Shown: positions 54,263 through 61,433 of the stretch, piece by piece
Position numbering within the stretch: the first letter of the stretch is position 1
Layout of the letters: each line of letters starts with the position of its first letter
Source: Pseudomonadota bacterium
GTDB lineage: Bacteria; Desulfobacterota; Binatia; Binatales; Binataceae
Assembly (NCBI GenBank): GCA_021323675.1
Contig: JAJPKP010000021.1
Location: 1 to 64,000 of the forward strand
Direction: 5' to 3'
Length of the DNA stretch: 64,000 nt
The notes under the pieces: model-generated
What the model saw: only the letters and a program-made list of their open reading frames with translations
Databases searched by the model: none
Told to the model about the DNA's origin: nothing
Translations under genes and position numbers: made by a program

Positions 54263-54684
54263 TTCTATACGGCACCGTAATCGCCTTTCATCTGTTCGGC
54301 GCGATCGTCTGGATCGGCGGGCTGCTTACGCTTGCCAGCATGCTTGCCCGGGTTCCCGACGAAGTCGGGCTGCCGCGCGAGCGTCTGCTCGGCGCGGTCC
54401 GCACCACGTTCAAAGCGGCGGCGAACGTCGGCGCCGTCATCACGATCGTTCTGGGAGCGGTGATAATCGCGCTCGAGCCGGACGTGCTGCGCCAGGGATG
54501 GCTGCACGCGAAGCTGCTGCTGGTGGTAATTATCCTCATCTACCAGTGGCGGCTGTACGGAAGGATTCGCTACTGGGAAGAGAACCCGGGCGAAGCTTCG
54601 GGCGGAGAATTCCGGATGGCCCACGGCATCCTGAGCCTGATAGTTCTCGCCATCCTCCTGCTCGCAATGTTGCGCCCGTTCTGA
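54259..54684 (+). CDS. CopD/HemJ-like four-helix membrane protein
   Basis: 141 residues beginning with TTG 54259, which overlaps the MFS stop as TTGA. Four helices: about 5-26, 51-73, 80-100 and 119-139. A His in helix 1 (AFHLFGAIVWIGGLL) and one in helix 3 (WLHAKLLLVVIILIYQW) are placed like the heme-binding histidines of HemJ and CopD-type proteins. True HemJ has a longer N-terminal block, so I leave the function open. It may depend on the upstream transporter for translation. Confidence 0.65.
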   Translation: MILYGTVIAFHLFGAIVWIGGLLTLASMLARVPDEVGLPRERLLGAVRTTFKAAANVGAVITIVLGAVIIALEPDVLRQGWLHAKLLLVVIILIYQWRLYGRIRYWEENPGEASGGEFRMAHGILSLIVLAILLLAMLRPF

Positions 54685-54693
54685 TCGTGTTCC

Positions 54694-54724
54694 GCCGCGC
54701 GAGACGGTTTCACGGGCGCGCGGC
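54694..54724. repeat. Inverted repeat at the CopD-like/racemase convergence
   Basis: GCCGCGCG (54694-54701) and CGCGCGGC (54717-54724), 15 bases apart, straddle the stop of the leftward racemase gene. It could be a weak terminator; no T run follows. Confidence 0.35.
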
Positions 54725-55402
54725 TTCCCTGAGCGCGGCACGTGCGAGAATTCGCGTCGAATCGAGTGTGGGCAGGGGAGAGTCGGCCTCGCCGATCAGC
54801 AGCGGAATCTCGGTGCACGCAAGCGCCACCGCATCGCAGCCCTTGCGCTTGAGGCCGAGAATTATCCTCACGAACTGCGCGCGCGCCCGATCCTCGAACC
54901 GTCCGTTCACCAATTCTTCAAAAATGATCCGGTTGATCAGCTCGCGATCGTCCTTGTCGGGAATCATGTGGCCGATGCCGGCATCGTTGAGCCGCGCCGG
55001 ATACACCGATCCCTCCATCAGGTAGCGCGTGCCGAGCACGCCGACGGTCTTGCAGCCGCGCGCCGCCGCCACGGAAGCGACCTCTTCCGCGATATGCAGC
55101 CACGGCAGCGGCGAACGGCCGCGAATCAGGTCCACGGCGGGATGCGCGGTGTTGTCGGGGCAGATGAGAAAATCGGCGCCCGCCTGCGCAAGCTTTCGGG
55201 CCGAGACCAGCAACAACTCCGCTTCATCTTCCCACCGGCCCGCATCGATGAACTTCATGTGCTCGGCCAGCGCGATCGTATGCATCGTCACTTCGGGATG
55301 ACGATGGCGGCCGAACAGCGCCGCGCCTTCGGCGCAGATGGTGCGATAGCAGAGCGCGGCCCCTTCCGCGCTGACCGCGACTATTCCGATGTGCCTGGGC
55401 AT
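54710..55402 (-). CDS. Aspartate/glutamate racemase family protein
   Basis: 230 residues of the two-cysteine racemase superfamily. Cys81 in ICPDNTAHPA and Cys196 in ALACTEIPLL are the two catalytic thiols, with the usual neighbours Asn-Thr and Thr-Glu. It fits the broad-specificity YgeA-like group; the exact amino acid cannot be told. The N-terminal IGIVAVSAEGAALCYR replaces the usual GGMG-like loop, so substrate range may differ. It stands between convergent and codirectional genes. Confidence 0.87.
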   Translation of the reverse strand: MPRHIGIVAVSAEGAALCYRTICAEGAALFGRHRHPEVTMHTIALAEHMKFIDAGRWEDEAELLLVSARKLAQAGADFLICPDNTAHPAVDLIRGRSPLPWLHIAEEVASVAAARGCKTVGVLGTRYLMEGSVYPARLNDAGIGHMIPDKDDRELINRIIFEELVNGRFEDRARAQFVRIILGLKRKGCDAVALACTEIPLLIGEADSPLPTLDSTRILARAALREAARP

Positions 55403-55465
55403 CGAAGGATTGCGCGAATCCGGGGCCTTGCGGGTGCGGCGCTCGGTTCCGCTAACGCTGCCGGC

Positions 55466-56242
55466 CTAGTAGCGATCCTTAAGCTCGCGCGCCTTCGCGA
55501 AGATCGCGATCGGATCGTCGCCGATCGACGGATCGATCCTCTTCAGGCTGGCGCGCAATTCGGAGCTGTCGGTGCGCAGGAACGGATTGGTTTGTTTTTC
55601 TTCCGCGATGGTTGACGGGACGGTCCATTTTCCCGCGGCGCGCGCCTTCACCACCGCGTCATGCTTGGCCTTCAGCGCCTGGTTGTTCGGTTCCAGCGTA
55701 AGCGCGAAGCGCAGATTTTTCTCGGTGTATTCGTGGCCGCAATACACCGCGGTTGAAGGCGGCAGGTCGGCGAGCCGCCGCAGCGACTCGACCATCGTCG
55801 CCGCCTTGCCCTCGAACACGCGGCCGCATCCGCCGATGAACATCGTATCTCCGGTAAAGACCGCGTTGAGCGCGGGAAAGTAGTAGGCGACGTGGCCGTT
55901 GGTGTGGGCCGGGATTCCGATGACGCGTCCTTCGAGCTTGCCGACGCGCACCGTGCCGCCGTCATCCACCGGGTCGGTCAGCGCGGGGATTCTGCCGCCC
56001 TCGGCGCGCGCGCCGAAAATGCGGATGCCGGGGACCAGTGCGGCGATGGCCTCGTTGCCGCCACTGTGATCCGGATGCCAATGAGTGGTCAGGACGGAGA
56101 CGAGCCGGACGCCGTGCTGATTGGCCGCGGCGACGACCTTGTCGGCCTCGGCGCAATCGACCACGGCCGCCTCTTTGCTGGCGTCATCGACGATCAGGTA
56201 CGCGAAATTGTCGGCAAGCTGCGGCACGATAAAGATAGCCAT
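55466..56242 (-). CDS. gloB: Hydroxyacylglutathione hydrolase (glyoxalase II)
   Basis: 258-residue metallo-beta-lactamase-fold thioesterase hydrolysing S-lactoylglutathione. The binuclear site motif is THWHPDH (residues 53-59), followed by AHTNGH, FTGDTMFIGGCGRVFEG and VYCGHEYT. The C-terminal substrate-binding segment TVPSTIAEEKQTNPFLR is clearly glyoxalase II. No lactoylglutathione lyase gene is next to it. Located directly downstream of fabI. Confidence 0.93.
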   Translation of the reverse strand: MAIFIVPQLADNFAYLIVDDASKEAAVVDCAEADKVVAAANQHGVRLVSVLTTHWHPDHSGGNEAIAALVPGIRIFGARAEGGRIPALTDPVDDGGTVRVGKLEGRVIGIPAHTNGHVAYYFPALNAVFTGDTMFIGGCGRVFEGKAATMVESLRRLADLPPSTAVYCGHEYTEKNLRFALTLEPNNQALKAKHDAVVKARAAGKWTVPSTIAEEKQTNPFLRTDSSELRASLKRIDPSIGDDPIAIFAKARELKDRY

Positions 56243-56266
56243 ACGGTTCTCCTCCGCAGGGGACGA

Positions 56267-57040
56267 TCAAAATCCGACGATATTGTAACCCACGTCCACG
56301 TAAACCGTCTGCCCGGTAACTCCGCTGCCCAGGTCGCTCAGCAACGCCACCGCCATCTTGGCCGGCTCCTCGACGTCCATCGCGCGGCGCAGCGGCGAGC
56401 GCTGCTCCACCTCGTGGGCCATCGTATGGAAGTCGCGAATAGCGGATGAAGAGAGAGTTCGCGCGGGCCCGGCGCTGATTGCATTGACGCGGATGTTTTT
56501 GGAGCCGAGATCGATGGAGAGATAGCGGACGCAGGCCTCGAGCGCGGCCTTCGCGACACCCATCACATTGTAGTTCGGGATGGCGCGCACCGCGCCGAGG
56601 TAGCTGAGGGTGACGATCGAGCCGCCGCCGCGCGCTTCCATCAAGGGTTCCGCGGCGCGGGCGAGCGCAACCAGCGAATAGGCGCTGATTTCCATGGTGC
56701 GGGCGAAGTTTTTGCGGCTGACGTTCAGGAAGCGGTCGCGCAGGTCTTCGCGCTCCGCGAACGCGACCGCATGCACCAGCATATCGAGTCCGCCCCATTT
56801 CTCCTTGAGGGCGCCGAACACCGCCGCGATCTGGTCGTCGTTGGTTACATCCAGCTCGCCGATGACCGCGGCCTCGATTTGCGCCGCGAGCGGCCGCACC
56901 CGCTTTTCGAGCACCTCGCCCTGGTAGGTCAAGGCGATTTCGGCGCCGGCCTCGTGAAGCTGGCGTGCGATCGACCAGGCCAGGCTTTTGTCATTCGCGA
57001 CGCCGACCACCAGCGCGCGCTTGCCTTTTGCTATTTCCAT
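56267..57040 (-). CDS. fabI: Enoyl-ACP reductase (NADH) FabI
   Basis: 257-residue short-chain dehydrogenase completing each cycle of fatty acid synthesis. GVANDKSLAWSIA is the FabI nucleotide loop, LVHAVAFAERE the second strand region, and YNVMGVAKAALEA supplies the Y-x6-K pair. ISAGPARTLSSSAI is the substrate loop. It is the target class of triclosan and isoniazid-like inhibitors. It lies between an MBL gene and gloB, all leftward with 24-37 base gaps, so probably cotranscribed. Confidence 0.96.
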   Translation of the reverse strand: MEIAKGKRALVVGVANDKSLAWSIARQLHEAGAEIALTYQGEVLEKRVRPLAAQIEAAVIGELDVTNDDQIAAVFGALKEKWGGLDMLVHAVAFAEREDLRDRFLNVSRKNFARTMEISAYSLVALARAAEPLMEARGGGSIVTLSYLGAVRAIPNYNVMGVAKAALEACVRYLSIDLGSKNIRVNAISAGPARTLSSSAIRDFHTMAHEVEQRSPLRRAMDVEEPAKMAVALLSDLGSGVTGQTVYVDVGYNIVGF

Positions 57041-57077
57041 CGTGTTTGCCCTTTGTGCCGTATAACAGGTCCCGCGC

Positions 57078-57851
57078 TCACAAGTCGATTTTCATGCCAT
57101 CGTGAGCCAGTTCCATCTTTATATCGCGCCGATGCTCGAGAACCTCATGTCCGAGATGCGTCAGTACCATCCGCTTGACTTTAAACCGATCGCGATTGGC
57201 GGCGAGCTGCGGGTAGTTCATATGAAACTCGAGGTGCGAGCTCTCGAAGTAGGTGCATTCGCACAGAAACAGGTCCGCATCCCGCGCGAATTCCACCAAT
57301 CCTTCGTTCCATCCCGAATCGCCCGAGTAAACGATGGTCCGGCCTCCGATCCGCAGCCGCAGCGAGAGCGATACGTCGGGATTGGTGTGCGGACTGCGTA
57401 TCGCGTCGATTCGGACCCTGCCAAGCCGCACCTCCTCGTGCGGAGCAATCTCGATGAAGTGGAGCCAATGCCTAATCACGTCGAGGTCGAAACGCGGATA
57501 CGAAAGCTTCATCATCCGGTACGATCGCGATTCCAGGTTGCGCGGCCCGACGACATAGATCATGCGCTCGGGCGGGCTCTCATACATATATTCGAGCATC
57601 AGGAACGGAAGCCCGCCGTAGTGATCTCCGTGGAGATGGCTTATTACAACGATATCGATGTCGGCGGGAGCGAGGTTCTTGCGCTTGAGCGAGCCCAGCA
57701 GGTCCGGACCGGCATCCATCAGGATGCAGGCGTCTTTGGATCGAATCAGGTAGCCGGATTGCGATCGCCCGGCGGTCGCGAACGCGTCCCCGGAACCGAG
57801 TACGGTTACGCTCACCGGTTTGGCGCCGGACGGCGCGTTGCTCGAATTCAT
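57078..57851 (-). CDS. RNase Z-like metallo-beta-lactamase fold hydrolase
   Basis: 257 residues from ATG 57851, eight bases after GAGGG. VTVLGSGDAFATAGRSQSGYLI opens the fold, SHLHGDHYGGLPF is the metal motif, and YSGDSGWNEGLVEFARDADLFLCE plus LTHLGHEVL complete the site. The layout is that of ElaC/RNase Z-like or arylsulfatase-like MBL proteins. It lacks the RNase Z exosite arm, so tRNA 3' processing is not assured. Divergent from the LLM gene, upstream of fabI. Confidence 0.86.
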   Translation of the reverse strand: MNSSNAPSGAKPVSVTVLGSGDAFATAGRSQSGYLIRSKDACILMDAGPDLLGSLKRKNLAPADIDIVVISHLHGDHYGGLPFLMLEYMYESPPERMIYVVGPRNLESRSYRMMKLSYPRFDLDVIRHWLHFIEIAPHEEVRLGRVRIDAIRSPHTNPDVSLSLRLRIGGRTIVYSGDSGWNEGLVEFARDADLFLCECTYFESSHLEFHMNYPQLAANRDRFKVKRMVLTHLGHEVLEHRRDIKMELAHDGMKIDL

Positions 57852-57910
57852 TAAAGCGGCCCTCATGCTAATATCATCGGCACGTCTGCGCAATTCTTGC
57901 TGGCTTCGTC

Positions 57911-58861
57911 ATGAAACAGATCAAAATCGGCGCTGGATTCGGACTGTGGCGGCTCGGGATGCCGTCGGCGGAGACGATCGCGCGCGTCGCGGAACGCGCG
58001 GAGGAGTGGGGAATCGATTCCTTCTGGCTCTCCGATCATCTGCTCGCTCCCTCACCCGAACTCGATGTAGTCGCGACGCTCTCGCTGCTCGCCTCGCGCA
58101 CCTCGAAGATGAAGCTTGGGCCGAGCGTGCTTCTGCTCAACCTGCGTCATCCGCTGATGGTCGCCAAGGCGTTCGCATCGCTCGACTATCTTTCCAGCGG
58201 ACGGATGGTGATGGCGGTGGGGACGGGCGCCAACCTCGCCGACTACGCCGCATGCGGCGTTCCGACGGAGGGGCGCGGCAGGAGGCTTGACGAAGGAATC
58301 GAAGTGCTGCGCGCGGTATGGACCCGGCCTAAGGCCAGCTATCACGGGCGGTTCTTCAATTTCGACGATGTAACGATCGAGCCGCGCCCGGCCCTCCGCA
58401 CCAACAACGATTCCGGCACGATCGACATCTGGGTGGGCGGCCGCTCGGAGGCCGTGCTCAAGCGGACCGCGCGCCTTGCCGATGGCTACTTCGCGTCGTT
58501 TCAGACCCCCGCTGAGTTCGCCGCCAACATGGCGAAGATTCGCGGCTATGCCGCCGAGTACGGACGCGCGAATGCGCGTATCGAGTCGGGTCTGATTTTG
58601 CTCTGCCGCATCGCCGGATCGCGCGAGAAAGCGCTCGAGGAGATGCGTCCGATGCTGTCGGCGCTGGGACGGGGCGCGGACCAGTTTCTGCAACGCAGCG
58701 TGTTCGGCTCGCCTGAGGATGTGATCGGGCGTCTTGGCGAGTACGTCGCGCAGGGGCTCGACAAGTTCGTGCTCTGGCCGATCGCCGATCCCGCGTCGTG
58801 GGCGCGCCAGGTCGAGCTGGTGGGACGGGAAGTCGCCTCGCACTATGCGCGCCTGTCGTGA
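57911..58861 (+). CDS. LLM-class (luciferase-like) F420/FMN-dependent oxidoreductase
   Basis: 316-residue TIM-barrel flavoprotein. The N-terminal IKIGAGFGLWRLG, SFWLSDHLLAPSPELD, KLGPSVLLLNLRHPL and RMVMAVGTGANLADYAACG follow the pattern of F420-dependent reductases more than of bacterial luciferase. Substrate unknown. It is the first of four rightward genes: the next lipoprotein start lies within its last codons, suggesting coupling. Confidence 0.88.
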   Translation: MKQIKIGAGFGLWRLGMPSAETIARVAERAEEWGIDSFWLSDHLLAPSPELDVVATLSLLASRTSKMKLGPSVLLLNLRHPLMVAKAFASLDYLSSGRMVMAVGTGANLADYAACGVPTEGRGRRLDEGIEVLRAVWTRPKASYHGRFFNFDDVTIEPRPALRTNNDSGTIDIWVGGRSEAVLKRTARLADGYFASFQTPAEFAANMAKIRGYAAEYGRANARIESGLILLCRIAGSREKALEEMRPMLSALGRGADQFLQRSVFGSPEDVIGRLGEYVAQGLDKFVLWPIADPASWARQVELVGREVASHYARLS

Positions 58862-59429
58862 GCTTGCGGCGCGCGCCGCGCTGATTGCCATCGCCGTGAT
58901 TGCCCTGGGTGCCGGATGCGCGAAGCCGATGCCGGGGACGCATCGATCGCTCTACGCCAGCGCCGAAGAGGTGGAAGAAAATTTTCGCGGCAAGCCGTTC
59001 GTGCTCGGCAATGACAACACCGTCGCGCTGGTGCGCCCGACCTGGTGGGACAAAGATCGATGGCTCAAGCTGCCGTTCTGGTTCGGCGTGAATATCCTGG
59101 TTCCCGGCGTACAGCAGCCCAAAGAGGGCGAGTATTACGTGATCAGCGAGGCGCGGCTGGGCAAACCGCTGGATACTCCCGGAGAATGGATGATCGAGGC
59201 GGGCAGCTCGCTCATCAAGCAGGAAACCGTTCTCCAAACCAGCCGCGTTCACTACCTCACCGGCGGCAAGCTGCTTCCGATCATCGTACAATACATGGGC
59301 AAGCGATCGTTCACGCGCCCGGACGGCAAGGTGGTCGAGATTCCGGTTGTGCGCGAGGTCTCGGCGCCGATGAAGTGGACGCTGGGAGGAGCGGTTCCCG
59401 CAAGCTACGCGCGCTATCGGGTTGAATGA
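58845..59429 (+). CDS. Lipoprotein of an unnamed family, copy A of a tandem pair
   Basis: 194 residues starting at ATG 58845, which overlaps the end of the LLM gene. The signal ends in the lipobox ALGAGCAKP. The body, about 50-190, matches the following gene: LPFWFGVNILVPGVQQP, YYVISEARLGKPL, IEAGSSLIKQETV, HYLTGGKLLPIIV and VPVVREVS-like PVVREVSAPM. I do not recognise the family. The predicted fold is beta-rich. The stop overlaps the next ATG (ATGA). Confidence 0.85.
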   Translation: MRACRELAARAALIAIAVIALGAGCAKPMPGTHRSLYASAEEVEENFRGKPFVLGNDNTVALVRPTWWDKDRWLKLPFWFGVNILVPGVQQPKEGEYYVISEARLGKPLDTPGEWMIEAGSSLIKQETVLQTSRVHYLTGGKLLPIIVQYMGKRSFTRPDGKVVEIPVVREVSAPMKWTLGGAVPASYARYRVE

Positions 59430-60046
59430 CGGGGATGCGAGCCATATTTGTCGCGGCCGCGATGCTTTTCGCGATCGGCATGGCCGCCTGCAATCCGAAC
59501 AAGGCGCTCGATTTCGGCCCCACCGGCGAAATCGACACTCCGCCCCAGGACCAGTTGAGCCGCGAGATCCTGCGCGATTTCGACGGCCACGACTTCACGC
59601 TCACCAACGACGATCGCGAGGCGCACGTGCGGCTCAGCGGATGGCCCGAGAACCGGCGCATCATCATCCCGTTCTGGCTCGGCATCAATCCGCTCTATCC
59701 GGGGTTTCTGCGCCCGACCGTCGGCCATATCTACGTGATGAGCGAGTCGACCGCGGTGCGTCCGCTCGGCCACAACGAATATCTGATCCGCGCGGGGTCC
59801 AAGCTGTTCAAGAGCGATACGGTTTTCGAGGCCACGCATACGCACTATCTCGAAATGGGCAAGATGCTGCCGACGGTGATTCGGTTCGTCGGCACGCGCG
59901 TGGTAACGGTGCCGCGCGATGCGCCGGCGACCGGAACCATCACCGAGAAAGTCCCGGTGCTGCGCGAAGTCTCTCTGCCGATGCATCTCGATGAACCCGC
60001 GCCGGGCTACGCGAAGTTCCAGGTCAGCAACGGAGGGCCGTCATGA
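59426..60046 (+). CDS. Lipoprotein of the same unnamed family, copy B
   Basis: 206 residues with lipobox GMAACNP. Shared blocks with copy A are IPFWLGINPLYPGFLRP, IYVMSESTAVRPLG, IRAGSKLFKSDTV, HYLEMGKMLPTVI and VPVLREVSLPM. A spacer of about 20 residues (PRDAPATGTITEK) near the C-terminus is longer than in A. The paired, translationally coupled genes suggest a heteromeric outer-membrane lipoprotein unit. Its stop overlaps the next start. Confidence 0.85.
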   Translation: MTGMRAIFVAAAMLFAIGMAACNPNKALDFGPTGEIDTPPQDQLSREILRDFDGHDFTLTNDDREAHVRLSGWPENRRIIIPFWLGINPLYPGFLRPTVGHIYVMSESTAVRPLGHNEYLIRAGSKLFKSDTVFEATHTHYLEMGKMLPTVIRFVGTRVVTVPRDAPATGTITEKVPVLREVSLPMHLDEPAPGYAKFQVSNGGPS

Positions 60047-60453
60047 GCGACAAGGCGTGGGAGAAAGCGATGGCGCTGGCGCAGCAGGCCAACCTCGAAG
60101 TGCTGCGCGGCAATCCCGAGCCGATCAAACTCCTGTATTCGCATCGCGATGACGTGACGGTGCTGGGCGGATTCGGAGGCTTCGAGCGCGGATGGAACGA
60201 AGTGGGACCGCGCCTTGATTGGGCAGCCTCGCATTTTTCGGACGGACGCTACGGGCAGGAAGACGTCAGCGCGATCATCGGCGCGGACCTTGCGATGACG
60301 GTGACGATCGAGCGTTACTCGGTGCGAATTGACGGCGGGAGCGAGACCGCGCAGGAGCTTCGGGTGACGCAGGTGTTCCGCCTGGAAGACGGCGCCTGGA
60401 AGCTCGTCCATCGCCACGCCGACCCGCTGGTGCGCAGGCAGAGTCCCGAGTGA
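60043..60453 (+). CDS. SnoaL/NTF2-like protein
   Basis: 136 residues with the NTF2-like cone pattern: N-terminal helix EKAMALAQQANLEVLRGNPEPI, LYSHRDDVTVLGGFGGFERGW, then strands ending VTQVFRLEDGAWKLVHRHAD. This is the layout of SnoaL/DUF4440-type proteins, which may be small isomerases, hydrolases or binding modules. No signal peptide is seen, unlike its two coupled upstream partners, so it stays in the cytoplasm. ATG overlaps the previous stop. Confidence 0.82.
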   Translation: MSDKAWEKAMALAQQANLEVLRGNPEPIKLLYSHRDDVTVLGGFGGFERGWNEVGPRLDWAASHFSDGRYGQEDVSAIIGADLAMTVTIERYSVRIDGGSETAQELRVTQVFRLEDGAWKLVHRHADPLVRRQSPE

Positions 60454-60586
60454 GGATTCGCGGCGCGGCTTCGCAGATCTTTCTTGATCCGGCCGGATTC
60501 CGCGCGCATCCTTAACAGAGTCCAGCACAACAGTTTCCGCGCATGCACTCGCGATTGCGTGAGGCGACGGCGCTTTTATTCCTTCT

Positions 60587-61384
60587 ATGCCCCGCGCGCT
60601 GCCCAAAGAGTTCCTGCGCAACCTCGCGCGAAGACGCAGGCTGGCGATCTGTCTCAACTACGACGGCACGATCGCGCCGATTACCGCAAACCCGGAAGAG
60701 GCGCTTCCCAGCGCCGAAATTCGCGACCTTATCATCCGGCTTGCCGAATCGCCCCGGTCAGTCCTGATGGCAATCGCGAGCGGACGCAGGGCGAGCGAAG
60801 TCCGCGCCCTGCTCGCCTACGATGGGCCGCTCGCGATCATCGGGGTGCATGGACTCGAGGTCGTTGATTGGGACGGCCGCCGCCGCTTCACCTCTCCCAT
60901 CGCGCACTGCGCCAACGCGCTCGACAAGGCTCGCCTATGGCTCGGCACGATAGCGGGGTCGCGGCGGGGCTTCTTCGTCGAGGACAAGGAAATCTGCTGC
61001 GCGCTCCACTATCGGCGCGCAAGTTGGGACGAGGCGGCGTCGGTCGGCGCAAGGTTGAGGATGCTGATCGAGCGCGAGGCGCCCGAACTCGAAATAATTC
61101 AGGGCCATATGGTGATCGAAATCGTGCCGCGCGTCGCGCCGGACAAGGGATTCGCGTTTCTCTCCCTGATCGAGCGGACCCCCGGCATCCGATGCACGCC
61201 GGTCTACTTCAGCGACGATCCCCAGGATGAAAGCGCGTTCTACAAGCTGCGCCGCTGCGGCATCACCGTACTGGTCGGCGAAGAGCGCCAATCGTGCGCG
61301 GAATATCGCGTGGACAGCCGCGAAGCAGTCGTCGAAGCGCTGGCGGGCGTATCGACGGAGCTGGCAAGCCCGCAAGACGACTAG
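60587..61384 (+). CDS. Trehalose-phosphatase (OtsB) homologue lacking the nucleophile Asp
   Basis: 265-residue HAD-fold protein of the trehalose-6-phosphate phosphatase family. Motif I, normally DYDGT, reads NYDGT: Asn24 replaces the phospho-accepting Asp, while Asp26 is kept. The codon is AAC, one transition from GAC. Motif II Ser (IASGRRASEV), motif III Lys (APDKGFAF) and an altered motif IV SDDPQDESAF (usually GDDxTDE) remain. Loss of the nucleophile argues against phosphatase activity. No otsA is nearby. The ribosome site before ATG 60587 is not visible. Confidence 0.82.
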   Translation: MPRALPKEFLRNLARRRRLAICLNYDGTIAPITANPEEALPSAEIRDLIIRLAESPRSVLMAIASGRRASEVRALLAYDGPLAIIGVHGLEVVDWDGRRRFTSPIAHCANALDKARLWLGTIAGSRRGFFVEDKEICCALHYRRASWDEAASVGARLRMLIEREAPELEIIQGHMVIEIVPRVAPDKGFAFLSLIERTPGIRCTPVYFSDDPQDESAFYKLRRCGITVLVGEERQSCAEYRVDSREAVVEALAGVSTELASPQDD

Positions 61385-61433
61385 CGGTCTTTTGATCCGG
61401 GCCGCACTATTCGAAAGGGGGCGCCCCCGTCGT

